Shown here: positions 1 to 7,436 of the stretch, one piece after another | Layout: every line of letters starts with the position of its first letter | Position numbering within the stretch: the stretch's first letter is position 1 | Assembly (NCBI GenBank): GCA_019638275.1 | Contig: JAHBUC010000011.1 | Span: 1 to 64,000, forward strand | Origin: Cyclobacteriaceae bacterium | GTDB lineage: Bacteria; Bacteroidota; Bacteroidia; Cytophagales; Cyclobacteriaceae | DNA: 64,000 bases | Direction of reading: 5' to 3' | The notes under the pieces: generated by a model | What the model was told of the DNA's origin: nothing | The model's database searches: none | The model's input: the letters and a program-made list of their open reading frames with translations, nothing else | Position numbers and translations under genes: made by a program

Positions 1-1
1 G

Positions 2-166
2 AAAGCGGAACCTGATGAAACGACAGACCCAAACAAAGAAACTGAAGAAATTAAAAAATATTTTAAGCAGATTAGAGCGACAGTGAAGTACGTCAGACAA
101 TTTAACAGTAGGTTAATGTTTAACGGACAGAAAAGAAAAATAGAAAAAAAGATTAAGACCAAATAA
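2..166 (+). CDS. C-terminal end of an unidentified protein (cut by window edge)
   Basis: An open frame runs in from the left edge and stops at TAA 164-166, giving 54 residues that are strongly charged (acidic Pro/Glu/Thr stretch, then a Lys/Arg-rich tail ending KKIKTK). No domain can be recognised. It ends just before an attC-like remnant, so it may be the cargo of a cassette related to those at 49-53 kb; this is inferred from position only. Confidence 0.5.
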   Translation, partial: KAEPDETTDPNKETEEIKKYFKQIRATVKYVRQFNSRLMFNGQKRKIEKKIKTK

Positions 167-170
167 AACT

Positions 171-276
171 GCCGGCAACAGCAGCTATTTGCAATTGCGG
201 GGTTTGGTGTTAAATTAAAGTTTATGTTTCACAATGTAGTTCGGTCACGGGGGACAATTTTACAGCAGGTCGGCTC
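171..276 (+). repeat. degraded attC-like element (left arm only)
   Basis: The stretch contains GGCAACAGC, TTGCAATTGCGGGG, TTTGGTGT, CACGGGGGAC and CAGCAGGTCGG in the same order as the left arms and centres of the palindromic elements at 49.7-53.3 kb (compare 49765-49860 and 50563-50660). The AAC triplet seems lost and no matching right arm with CCCGC...AAACGTT follows. It is read as a truncated member of the same family, suggesting the left edge is the end of another or a decayed cassette array. Confidence 0.5.
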
Positions 277-281
277 TTTTC

Positions 282-313
282 TTCGCAGAGTGTCCAGCCA
301 GGCACTCTGCGAA
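282..313 (+). repeat. perfect 11-bp hairpin
   Basis: TTCGCAGAGTG pairs perfectly with CACTCTGCGAA across a 10-nt loop. It sits where the central hairpin of the long attC-like elements would lie, immediately after a GTCGG motif. Only AAACATT follows rather than a T-run, so it is a weak candidate terminator. Confidence 0.4.
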
Positions 314-398
314 AAACATTAAAAATTATTAAAAGGCTAAATATCGAAGCGTCCTCTTCGAGAGACACTGCGAAGAAGGAAACCAAAACAACAAACCA

Positions 399-542
399 AT
401 GGCTCACAAACGTAAAGGACAACTTACCAAAGCAGTCGAACGGGGTAAGCACCTTCGAAAGTTCATGAAGAGATTCTTCTGGAAACAAGAACGGTCAGAA
501 GAGAAGAAAGAGATAAAAAGAGATATGGAAAACCATTTATAG
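399..542 (+). CDS. 47-aa basic hypothetical protein
   Basis: ATG at 399 opens a 47-codon frame ending TAG 540-542, just upstream of the next gene (553). The product begins MAHKRKGQL and is rich in Lys, Arg and Trp/Phe (KFMKRFFWK), predicted cytoplasmic and nucleic-acid- or membrane-surface-binding by charge alone. Short basic proteins with a similar core are common hypothetical genes in Bacteroidota; this is recollection, not a search. A longer frame on the opposite strand (222-488) has non-biological composition and is rejected. Function unknown. Confidence 0.45.
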   Translation: MAHKRKGQLTKAVERGKHLRKFMKRFFWKQERSEEKKEIKRDMENHL

Positions 543-552
543 TAGACGGAAT

Positions 553-939
553 ATGAAACAATCTATAAAACTTTTAATTGCGACTATTATTATTGGCATT
601 TTCAGCTCGTGGACAAACAAGACCACAAATGAATGTCACATTCTTCATAAAGGCACGTTCAAGTATGGCGACTCAGAAACGGAAATCATTGTAAAAATAA
701 AGGGGAAGAAGCACACTGAATATCATAATGACAAGAAATACGTCATTGAGTCCAAATTAGAGTGGGTGAATGATTGTGAATACAACATGACAATGAAAAA
801 GGTTACAATACCTGATTTTCCCTATGGCCCAGGAGATGTTATGAATGTCAAAATTAAAAGAGTTGAAGGCAAAGAGATTTATTACACATCAACAGTAAAG
901 GGACAAAGCTGGAATGGTAAATTAATCAAAATAGGATAA
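553..939 (+). CDS. small secreted hypothetical protein
   Basis: 128 residues with a Sec-type signal segment (LLIATIIIGIFSSW, residues 7-20) and no lipobox cysteine. The mature part carries two cysteines (CHILHKGTFKY, NDCEYNMTM) and beta-rich charged sequence. Proteins of this size with a C.....GTFKY start recur in Bacteroidota as exported hypothetical proteins. It starts 10 bp after the 47-aa gene, so the two could share a transcript. Nothing shows a catalytic function. Confidence 0.65.
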   Translation: MKQSIKLLIATIIIGIFSSWTNKTTNECHILHKGTFKYGDSETEIIVKIKGKKHTEYHNDKKYVIESKLEWVNDCEYNMTMKKVTIPDFPYGPGDVMNVKIKRVEGKEIYYTSTVKGQSWNGKLIKIG

Positions 940-942
940 TCT

Positions 943-1021
943 AAGTCGTTGATTTCTATCACCAACAACTTAATATTTACCTCATCTTTGTTGGAAAAGC
1001 ACCCCAACAAAGGCTAGCAAC
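943..1021 (+). repeat. two-hairpin intergenic repeat, copy 1
   Basis: The copy reads TCGTTGATT...CACCAACAAC, then TTAATATTTACCTCATC, then TTTGTTGGAAAAGCACCCCAACAAA. It matches copies at 1642, 6035 and 6629: a GTTGTTGGTG/CACCAACAAC hairpin followed by a TTTGTTG/CAACAAA hairpin. All copies lie between genes of the 1-7 kb accessory stretch and in the same orientation. Confidence 0.6.
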
Positions 1022-1046
1022 AAGATTTTAATGTGCAAATCATATA

Positions 1047-1547
1047 ATGTATAGAATTCTGACCTTCATTGTATTGCTTCCAGCCATTTCGTGTAACAAA
1101 TCGATCAATAGTAAATGGAAGGATTGTGATCTATCACTTAATTTTAAAGAAAGTAGGTATTATGTTGATAGTTTAGGATTAGAAATTTGGCATCCATCAA
1201 AATGGATGACGAAAGAGTTTACTGATTCGGTCAGTATTGTTAACTTTTTTTATGAAGATCGTAACAATTTTACTCACATTACTTTTGTAAGTATGCCTCC
1301 TAATAAATTTGAAGATTTCTGGCAGAATATAGATAAAGATGAATCTTTGATTCAGAAAGGAAAGATTACTATTAATGGTAACACATTCAGATATGTACTT
1401 ACCTCAATTGGACAAAATCAATTTCTACAAACTGAAACCTTACTAAACAATGTGATACTACTCCAGGTTTTACCACAAAATGCACGCAATCAAGATTTTT
1501 GCGAGACTAAACATGTCCTTGAAAATATTACGTTTCATAAAGATTAA
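1047..1547 (+). CDS. putative lipoprotein, unknown function
   Basis: 166 residues with a short hydrophobic N-terminus and lipobox LPAISC, so Cys16 would be lipidated after SPII cleavage and the protein anchored in the envelope. The mature part (about 150 residues) is mixed alpha/beta; a segment LEIWHPSKWM followed by FFYEDRNNF resembles the start of small PsbP/DUF1795-like domains, but the match is too weak to name it. Flanked by repeat copies on both sides. Confidence 0.65.
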   Translation: MYRILTFIVLLPAISCNKSINSKWKDCDLSLNFKESRYYVDSLGLEIWHPSKWMTKEFTDSVSIVNFFYEDRNNFTHITFVSMPPNKFEDFWQNIDKDESLIQKGKITINGNTFRYVLTSIGQNQFLQTETLLNNVILLQVLPQNARNQDFCETKHVLENITFHKD

Positions 1548-1641
1548 TGTACCAAAAGCTGATAAGTAAAAAATCAATGACACCCGATAGTTTATGGTTT
1601 GAATCACTTCCACATGCAGCCGGACTTATGATTTGCCTGCT

Positions 1642-1729
1642 CTCAGCCATTGTTGGTGTTCTTCACCAATAAAATAATATTTATCCTATCTTGTTGGAGA
1701 AAAACCTGCCTGCCGCAGGCTGGCTCCAA
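1642..1729 (+). repeat. two-hairpin intergenic repeat, copy 2
   Basis: Begins CTCAGCCATTGTTGGTGTTCTTCACCAAT (shown in two pieces: CTCAGCCATTGTTGG and TGTTCTTCACCAAT), then TTTATCCTATC, then a second stem-loop around TTGTTGGAGAAAAACC that here contains an inserted CCTGCC/GGCAGG-like palindrome. Same family as 943-1021, 6035-6098 and 6629-6709. Confidence 0.6.
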
Positions 1730-1792
1730 ATAAGGTGCAGACAATACGTTAGTATTCATACCACCGAAAATTTTTAAGTCTTACAATATAAA

Positions 1793-2305
1793 ATGAAAAC
1801 GATTCTTTTGATTGTTTACATCAGTCTGCTTCTAACGGTTCATCTTGTGAACGCACAAGAAACTCCGTGGTGGGAATCCTGGGACAATAAATATCAGGAG
1901 GTAGATATTTCATTACTACTTGAACAAGAGCAGCGTTATGCCGACAGTATAGAAAAAGATCCCGGTGCAGCCCAATTTTATACACGGCAAAAAGGCTATC
2001 GGTTTAAGGGAACATTTACTGGCAAATGGCGAGACCTTTCTGATGAGCGAAGGGATGTGATGAAATTGACCTATAAGATTTTCACTGGTGAAAACCCCAT
2101 ATTCGATCAGACCCAGAAAGAAGTTCAGATTCAAACAGGTGACCATTTAATTTGGATGCCGATTCAAGCTGTACTGGAAAAGGATTTCAAAAAGGAAATT
2201 AAAAATGGTAAGGATGTATACCTGTATACACTCTACTTTAATCATCATAAACAAGACGGAACACTTTATAATATATTTTTTATCTCAGAATTCAGAAAGC
2301 TCTAA
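1793..2305 (+). CDS. secreted hypothetical protein
   Basis: 170 residues. A signal peptide is clear (LLIVYISLLLTVHLVNAQE, cleavage likely after NAQ). The mature part starts with Trp-rich TPWWESWDNKY and is otherwise beta-strand-like with charged turns. No cysteine lipobox and no recognisable family. About 240 bp upstream hold repeat copy 2; about 180 bp downstream contain no gene or clear signal. Confidence 0.65.
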   Translation: MKTILLIVYISLLLTVHLVNAQETPWWESWDNKYQEVDISLLLEQEQRYADSIEKDPGAAQFYTRQKGYRFKGTFTGKWRDLSDERRDVMKLTYKIFTGENPIFDQTQKEVQIQTGDHLIWMPIQAVLEKDFKKEIKNGKDVYLYTLYFNHHKQDGTLYNIFFISEFRKL

Positions 2306-2485
2306 GCACATCAATCAGTGTTAGTTGCTTTCTTTGCAGAGTATCGTGCAAGGCATCATGAATATATATTGAAATTGGCAATAATGGCAGGAACAACCGA
2401 GTTTATATCGAACTTCCATTCAATACTTTCATGTTTTCCTGGTATATCGCCTTACATTTACCCAAGTTTTTAAATTGCAGATATT

Positions 2486-3763
2486 ATGACTTGGATGGAT
2501 TTTCTTGAAGAGCAAGTAGAATTATTAATTTCAAATTTAGGTGTTTCAGAACCCTGGGTTATCTATTTAAGGTTACTTGCTTTCATCACAGTTCTTACAC
2601 TACTATCAACGCTTGCATTCTTTATTACAAAAAGGATTATTATACATTACCTGTATAAATTATTCAAAAAAAGCTCATTCACCTGGGACGATTTATTAGC
2701 TGATACTAAAGCATTCGACAAACTAGCGCATATTACACCTGCGATACTTGTCCGACTGATGGCCCCAGTGATTTTTTCGGACTTTGAGCAAACACTGCCC
2801 ATCATTATAAGACTGACCGATTCTTACCTTATAGTCGTAAGTATGTGGGTGGTTTTTTCTATGCTCAAAGTAGGAGAATCCAGCATGTCCCGTCTTGATT
2901 TGTTTAAAGATAAACCACTAACAAGTTACTTTCAACTTATAAGAATACTACTTTATATCGTAACAATAATCTTTGTACTCTCCGTATTATTAGGCAAATC
3001 ACCCGTTTATTTTCTGAGTGCTTTTGGTGCAATGACTGCTATTTTATTATTGGTATTTAAGGATACTATTTTGGGATTGGTGGCTAGTGTGCAGATGTCT
3101 TCCAATGATATGGTACGTATTGGCGACTGGGTAGAAATGCCAAAATTTAATGCAGACGGAGATGTTATTGATATTAATCTGAATACTGTAAAAGTTCAGA
3201 ATTGGGATAGAACCATTACTACAATCCCAACTTATTATTTTATAACCGACAGTTTTAAAAACTGGCGTGGTATGCAGCAAAGTGGCGGGAGAAGAATCAA
3301 GAGGTCAATTTTTATTGATGCCAATTCAGTAAAACTTGTCAACCCCGAAATGAGAGAAAAATTCAAAAAAATTCAACTTATATCAGCATACATAAACGAC
3401 CGTCAGAAGGAAATTGAGGAATTCAATGCAAAGAACAATATTGACACCTCAAACTTAATTAATGGTAGACGAATGACTAATTTGGGAGTATTTAGAATAT
3501 ACATTGAAAGCTATCTGAAAGCACACCCCAAAATTAAAAAAGACATGACAATCATGGTCCGACAGCTTGCAAGTGAAAACAAAGGAATTCCTATGGAAAT
3601 CTATTGCTTTGCCTACACGGTGGCTTGGGTTGCATACGAAGCAATTCAATCCGACATCTTTGATCACTTATATTCTACAGCATCTTTTTTTGATATAGAA
3701 ATTTTTCAAGAACCTAGTGGCAAAGACTTTTTTGCGGTTTTAAACAAGGGTGATATAACCTAA
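2486..3763 (+). CDS. mechanosensitive ion channel, YbdG/MscM-like
   Basis: 425 residues. About five membrane helices (near 24-52, 76-95, 108-126, 148-170, 174-204) lead into the MscS beta domain (SVQMSSNDMVRIGDWVEMP, about 202-220), as in MscS channels that release osmolytes on hypo-osmotic shock. The long C-terminal part, with GRRMTNLGVFRIYIESYL and MPMEIYCF-like IPMEIYCFAYT, is typical of the larger YbdG/miniconductance subfamily. It ends 9 bp before the Crp/Fnr-type gene, so the two are probably co-transcribed. Inner-membrane location predicted. Confidence 0.88.
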   Translation: MTWMDFLEEQVELLISNLGVSEPWVIYLRLLAFITVLTLLSTLAFFITKRIIIHYLYKLFKKSSFTWDDLLADTKAFDKLAHITPAILVRLMAPVIFSDFEQTLPIIIRLTDSYLIVVSMWVVFSMLKVGESSMSRLDLFKDKPLTSYFQLIRILLYIVTIIFVLSVLLGKSPVYFLSAFGAMTAILLLVFKDTILGLVASVQMSSNDMVRIGDWVEMPKFNADGDVIDINLNTVKVQNWDRTITTIPTYYFITDSFKNWRGMQQSGGRRIKRSIFIDANSVKLVNPEMREKFKKIQLISAYINDRQKEIEEFNAKNNIDTSNLINGRRMTNLGVFRIYIESYLKAHPKIKKDMTIMVRQLASENKGIPMEIYCFAYTVAWVAYEAIQSDIFDHLYSTASFFDIEIFQEPSGKDFFAVLNKGDIT

Positions 3764-3772
3764 CATACCGCC

Positions 3773-4339
3773 ATGTCCTTTATTGACTTCTACAACAGCT
3801 TATTACAAGAGAACGCATCATCTTATGATGAGCTCCCATATCTGGTAAGTAAGAACGTTTATAAAAAGAATACGGTATTGACAAAATATGGTGATGTAGA
3901 ACAGCACGTGTATTTTATTAATCAAGGTGTCATTGAATTGAAAATCAAAAGCTATACGTCAGAAAAATTTCTTGACTTTTATTTTCCAGGTGAAATCACA
4001 ACAAGTTATACTTCCTTTCTAAGTCAAACCCCTTCTGACGTTGAAATGATAACCTTAACAGATTGTGAATTGGAAGTAATTAGTTATGAGAGCATACAGG
4101 CAGCTTACCAAATATCGCTCAAGGCCAATCAATTTGGCAGGATATTGACCGAACATGCTTATATGCAGAAAGCACAACGCGAAAAAGATCTGCTGAGTAA
4201 AACAGCCGAAGAACGCTATGCCGAATTACTTGAGTTGCATAAAGAATATATTGCCAAAATCCCGGTTAGCAAATTGGCCGGTTACCTGGGCATTCATCCC
4301 GAAAGCCTAAGTCGTATCAGGAAGAAAATGAATTCCTGA
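3773..4339 (+). CDS. Crp/Fnr-family transcriptional regulator
   Basis: 188 residues: an N-terminal cyclic-nucleotide-binding-type beta barrel (about 20-120) and a C-terminal winged HTH (about 150-186). The recognition helix reads HPESLSRIRKKM, giving the E-xx-S-R pattern that FNR uses to read TTGAT half-sites, not the RE-xx-GR pattern of Crp. No N-terminal cysteine cluster for a 4Fe-4S centre is present, so an oxygen-sensing Fe-S mechanism is not supported. Its own stop codon lies inside an FNR-like box, and further boxes precede nos, uspA and yceI, so it is a candidate regulator of them (inference). Confidence 0.88.
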   Translation: MSFIDFYNSLLQENASSYDELPYLVSKNVYKKNTVLTKYGDVEQHVYFINQGVIELKIKSYTSEKFLDFYFPGEITTSYTSFLSQTPSDVEMITLTDCELEVISYESIQAAYQISLKANQFGRILTEHAYMQKAQREKDLLSKTAEERYAELLELHKEYIAKIPVSKLAGYLGIHPESLSRIRKKMNS

Positions 4340-4349
4340 CATAGATCAA
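4336..4349 (+). promoter_or_regulatory. FNR/Crp-like operator box overlapping the regulator's stop codon
   Basis: CTGACATAGATCAA: TGA-N6-TCA symmetry with a perfect ATCAA half-site and a one- to two-base deviation in the other arm. The TGA is also the stop codon of the Crp/Fnr-type gene. It lies 70 bp before the 34-aa ORF at 4420. Confidence 0.55.
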
Positions 4350-4419
4350 GCACAAAAGCAATCCTACAGCTCTACTTTTGCGTTGAAATTTTCTTTCAAC
4401 ACAGCCTCCTATTCCTCAT

Positions 4420-4524
4420 ATGGAACAAATAAATACTATAGTGCTCGCTGGCTTTATTGCTGCCATCGTTGGCGGTATCCTGTTAGGGATGCAAAAATTG
4501 AAGCAACTGCGCTCAAAATCCTAA
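4420..4524 (+). CDS. 34-aa single-span membrane microprotein
   Basis: ATG 4420 to TAA 4522-4524. Product starts MEQINTIVLAGF, has one hydrophobic helix (about 6-23, with AAIVGGILLGM) and a basic tail (KLKQLRSKS), the usual layout of an N-out, C-in small membrane protein. It is bracketed by two almost identical FNR-like boxes, one 70 bp upstream and one overlapping its stop, which argues that it is a regulated gene rather than chance. Function unknown. Confidence 0.45.
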   Translation: MEQINTIVLAGFIAAIVGGILLGMQKLKQLRSKS

Positions 4525-4534
4525 CATAGATCAA
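4521..4534 (+). promoter_or_regulatory. second FNR/Crp-like box
   Basis: CTAACATAGATCAA differs from the box at 4336 by a single base and is followed by the same GC. It overlaps the stop codon of the 34-aa ORF and lies 81 bp before the ATG of the outer-membrane protein gene at 4615, which it may control. Confidence 0.5.
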
Positions 4535-4614
4535 GCGTTTTGGATATCCTTATTCATGCCGGGTAGCGTTAAGTACCTAACAAAAATTCACATTCATAAA
4601 TAAATTGTTCATTC

Positions 4615-5148
4615 ATGAAGAAAATTGGAATATCCATTGCAATGCTCGTATTGGCGTTACAAATGCAAGCACAAGAAAGTCTTAATAAAAATTTTGGAAT
4701 AGGTGGTCATGTAGGGCAACATCAAAAGGATTTCGGAATTGGTATAAATATTACCAGCCCATACTTTGCAAACCAGAAAATGGCAGTCAGGTTAAAAGGG
4801 AGTCTGGTTTGGAACGAACACCTTAACAGTGATTCCGAAACAACATGGTCTGCTTACTCAAACCTTTCACTTGGATTTGTCCAATCGGTTGCCGAGATAA
4901 ACAACTCCGTTCGACTTTATGGGGAGGGTGGCTTGATCTTGCTGTTTCCTTCTGGTGAATTTTCGTCTGAATCCATTCAATTTGGTGGCTATGGCTTATT
5001 CGGATTCGAATTCTTTATTGACAAACACATCAATTACTTTTTTGAAGCTGGTGGTGTAGGGACCGGAGCAAAAGCTGATAAAATTGTTAGAAAGCCAATC
5101 TATTCAAATGGATTTTTGATCAACGTTGGAGTTAGGGTGCAGTTTTAA
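4615..5148 (+). CDS. outer-membrane beta-barrel-like protein
   Basis: 177 residues with a signal peptide (ISIAMLVLALQMQAQE, cleavage after MQAQ). The mature part alternates polar and hydrophobic/aromatic residues, is Gly-rich (GVGTGAK, GGYGLFGFEFF) and ends in NVGVRVQF, a terminal Phe motif of outer-membrane barrels. Too short for a large porin; an 8-strand barrel of the OmpW/porin-like kind is plausible. An FNR-like box lies 81 bp upstream. Confidence 0.75.
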   Translation: MKKIGISIAMLVLALQMQAQESLNKNFGIGGHVGQHQKDFGIGINITSPYFANQKMAVRLKGSLVWNEHLNSDSETTWSAYSNLSLGFVQSVAEINNSVRLYGEGGLILLFPSGEFSSESIQFGGYGLFGFEFFIDKHINYFFEAGGVGTGAKADKIVRKPIYSNGFLINVGVRVQF

Positions 5149-5235
5149 ACTTCTGCCTTTACCAACCATTAAAAACCATAATCAATAACAAACAAACATT
5201 ACCCAAAATCATTCTGTCATTAATCAAATACGAGT

Positions 5236-5991
5236 ATGCCAACACCTTTTGAACTTCTGTTAGATCCGGTCTCACTGACCATCCTATTCATGTATTCATT
5301 CCTGATGCTATGGGAATTTTTGCTGCCTGCCAGGAAGCTTCCTAAAATTCGCAACTGGCGTATAAAAGGAATTATTTCATTTTTAATATTCTTTTATCTC
5401 TCATCGTACTTACCGCTACTTTACAGCGCATGGTTGCCAACAACTCAATTGGTCGATCTAACACACTGGAACATTGGTCTGGCTGCCCTGACCGGGGTTT
5501 TTGTGTATGAGTTTGGGTTATACGTGTGGCACCGGAGTATGCACAAGAGTAACGCACTGTGGCGGGTATTCCACCAGATGCACCATAGTGCTGAACGCCT
5601 GGATGCTGTGGGGGCCTTTTTCTTCAGCCCGATGGATATGATCGGTTTCACATTTCTGGGCACTATTTGTTTTTCGCTCTTGCTCGGATTACCACCACAG
5701 TCCACTACGATCGTATTGCTGGCAACAAATTTTTTAAGCGTATTCCAGCACGCGAACATCAAAACACCGGTATGGCTCGGCTACCTTATCCAGCGACCTG
5801 AAAGTCACGCAGTGCATCATGCAAAGGGCATTCATGCATTCAACTATTCTGACTTGCCGGTATTTGATATTCTCTTCCGAACATTTAAGAACCCAAAAAA
5901 GTATGTAGAAGTAACTGGGTTTTACGAAGGTGCTTCAGGTCAGATTAAAGACATGCTACTTTTTAAAGACATTTCGAAATCTAATCCATAA
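5236..5991 (+). CDS. sterol desaturase / fatty acid hydroxylase family protein
   Basis: 251 residues with four or more hydrophobic segments (about 12-30, 45-66, 80-96, 135-170). The three histidine boxes of the membrane di-iron hydroxylase superfamily are present: H99-RSM-H103, H113-QM-HH117 and H191-AV-HH195, with an extra H172. These enzymes insert oxygen into lipid C-H bonds using two iron atoms at the membrane face. The substrate cannot be read from sequence (fatty acid, carotenoid or hopanoid are possible). Monocistronic in appearance. Confidence 0.9.
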   Translation: MPTPFELLLDPVSLTILFMYSFLMLWEFLLPARKLPKIRNWRIKGIISFLIFFYLSSYLPLLYSAWLPTTQLVDLTHWNIGLAALTGVFVYEFGLYVWHRSMHKSNALWRVFHQMHHSAERLDAVGAFFFSPMDMIGFTFLGTICFSLLLGLPPQSTTIVLLATNFLSVFQHANIKTPVWLGYLIQRPESHAVHHAKGIHAFNYSDLPVFDILFRTFKNPKKYVEVTGFYEGASGQIKDMLLFKDISKSNP

Positions 5992-6034
5992 AAATTCTTC
6001 AACGCACGACTGATAAAAAATATGAGGTTAATTG

Positions 6035-6098
6035 ACTCAGCCGTGGTTTGGTGTTCCACCAACAACGTTAAGTTTACTTAAGCTAGAGCTCTAACAAG
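6035..6098 (+). repeat. two-hairpin intergenic repeat, copy 3 (second hairpin decayed)
   Basis: ACTCAGCCGTGG, TTTGGTGTTCCACCAACAAC, GTTAAGTTTACTT match the first hairpin and linker of the family; the second TTTGTTG/CAACAAA hairpin is not recognisable here. It lies in the 230-bp gap before the repeat-protein gene; the rest of that gap shows nothing further. Confidence 0.5.
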
Positions 6099-6256
6099 GG
6101 CACAGACTATAGGAAATAGACTCAAACAACTACAAAATGAAACAGGGTTAGTACTGCTCTTGTCTCTGAATAACCCTCGGCCATAGTTGGTACCTGCGGT
6201 AAGCGAGTACTTCGGCAAGAAATTTGATTGTTAGAGTTAAAAAAACAACTACCAAA

Positions 6257-6586
6257 ATGATAAACACCATTAAACTAGGGCTACTGCTCGTACTGTTGAG
6301 CGGTTCGACCCGTGAGCAACAAAAGAACGATTGCCAATACAAGGGAATTAAGCTTTATGGAAAAGTTCAAGTAGTAGATCATTTTCCCGACCTTAAAGTT
6401 CAAATTGTAAATGCGTTTCCCGACTTAAACGTGCAATTAGTTGATAACTTTCCGAATGATTGTGGCGAATGGCAAATGGTTGAGCAATTCCCCGATTTAA
6501 AAATTCAATATGTAACTTCATTTCCCGACATAAAAATAAAATTTGTCACTTCATTCCCAGGAAGAACGAATACCAAATTAAATTGA
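6257..6586 (+). CDS. secreted 11-residue-repeat protein, possible 7(1) septoil-knot family
   Basis: 109 residues from ATG 6257, chosen over an upstream in-frame start at 6224 because it puts the hydrophobic signal (IKLGLLLVLLSGS) at the N-terminus. The mature part is six imperfect repeats of the form K-V-Q-x-V-x-x-F-P-D-L (VQVVDHFPDL, VQIVNAFPDL, VQLVDNFPND, WQMVEQFPDL, IQYVTSFPDI, IKFVTSFPG), with DCGEW inserted after the third. This pattern resembles small proteins named after the 7(1) septoil knot; the assignment is from memory and needs a profile search. Biological role unknown. Confidence 0.6.
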   Translation: MINTIKLGLLLVLLSGSTREQQKNDCQYKGIKLYGKVQVVDHFPDLKVQIVNAFPDLNVQLVDNFPNDCGEWQMVEQFPDLKIQYVTSFPDIKIKFVTSFPGRTNTKLN

Positions 6587-6628
6587 TACCTCATAAGATC
6601 AATACATGGTCATTATAAAATCAAGATT

Positions 6629-6709
6629 ACTCAGCCGTTGTTGGGCGTTCTTCACCAACAACGCAACGTCTACCCTATCTTTTGTTGAAGAACAACTTCA
6701 ACAAAAGCA
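6629..6709 (+). repeat. two-hairpin intergenic repeat, copy 4 (best copy)
   Basis: CTCAGCCGTTGTTGGGCG, TTCTTCACCAACAAC (stem 1), linker GCAACGTCTACCCTATC, then TTTTGTTGAAG-AACAA-CTTCAACAAAA (stem 2, perfect 11 bp). It is the cleanest member of the family and sits 37 bp before the ATG at 6746. Confidence 0.65.
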
Positions 6710-6745
6710 AAAACACAATAGGCAATGCACTAAACAAATCTTTTA

Positions 6746-7369
6746 ATGAATTACAAAGCCCTTAACCCCTCAACCGAAAACCTCTTTGAGTCAACCCTTA
6801 AAAAGATACAACACCAGCTTGAAACAAAAAGAAAGGACACCACCACTGGCCTCAAACTGTTGGCAAGGTTTGATGAGTTGAAAAAATACAGAAGCCTGTA
6901 TGTGCATAAGGTTATTGAAGTAAGAGGAAAAAACGGGGCTTTTCTCATTGCCCTAATCGATAAGCACCTCACCATCATCGAAACAAAAAGGCACAGCAGA
7001 ACGGAGAAGGAAATTGAGGAAGTGGAGCCCGTTTTGGTGTTCAGTGTCCCGCAGGATATGGGTAAAGTCTACATCAGAAAAGAGACACTCGTGGACAAAG
7101 TACTTGATCTGTTCACGAAGGTGGATATCGGTTTTAACGAATACCCGAATTTCAGCAAAAACTATTATGTTGTTGGAGAAAATCCAGACCAGGTAAAAAA
7201 GCACCTGCCCAAAGGGCTTATGAAATCGCTGGATAACATTAAGAACTTAACCGTTGAGATAACTGGAAATTGGGGCCTGCTGAGAACGGAGCGAAACCTG
7301 ACAGAGTACGTTTTATTGTTTCTTGTTAGTATTGGCAATAAAATGACTGCGTTGGACACTGCAAATTAA
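6746..7369 (+). CDS. hypothetical protein
   Basis: 207 residues, no signal peptide or membrane segment, predicted cytoplasmic. Helical charged N-terminus (ESTLKKIQHQLETKRKD), then a beta-rich part with KNGAFLIALIDKHLTIIETKRH and NYYVVGENPDQVKKHL. No family recognised. It is followed after 67 bp by the short MscS-like gene, a loose pairing that may or may not be functional. Confidence 0.6.
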   Translation: MNYKALNPSTENLFESTLKKIQHQLETKRKDTTTGLKLLARFDELKKYRSLYVHKVIEVRGKNGAFLIALIDKHLTIIETKRHSRTEKEIEEVEPVLVFSVPQDMGKVYIRKETLVDKVLDLFTKVDIGFNEYPNFSKNYYVVGENPDQVKKHLPKGLMKSLDNIKNLTVEITGNWGLLRTERNLTEYVLLFLVSIGNKMTALDTAN

Positions 7370-7436
7370 ATCAGGTGACCAACTCATAAACTTTCCAGTC
7401 GTTACCCACTATATTTACACCTGCATAATTGAAAAC

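Noticed and set aside
222..488. 88-codon frame on the minus strand
   Set aside because: It overlaps the better 47-aa gene on the plus strand, and its sequence is a Ser/Phe-rich reverse of a Lys-rich region, typical of a shadow frame.
2306..2485. A further copy of the two-hairpin repeat at about 2310-2360
   Set aside because: Only a few words (GTGTTAGTTG, TTTGCAGAG) look alike and no stem can be built.
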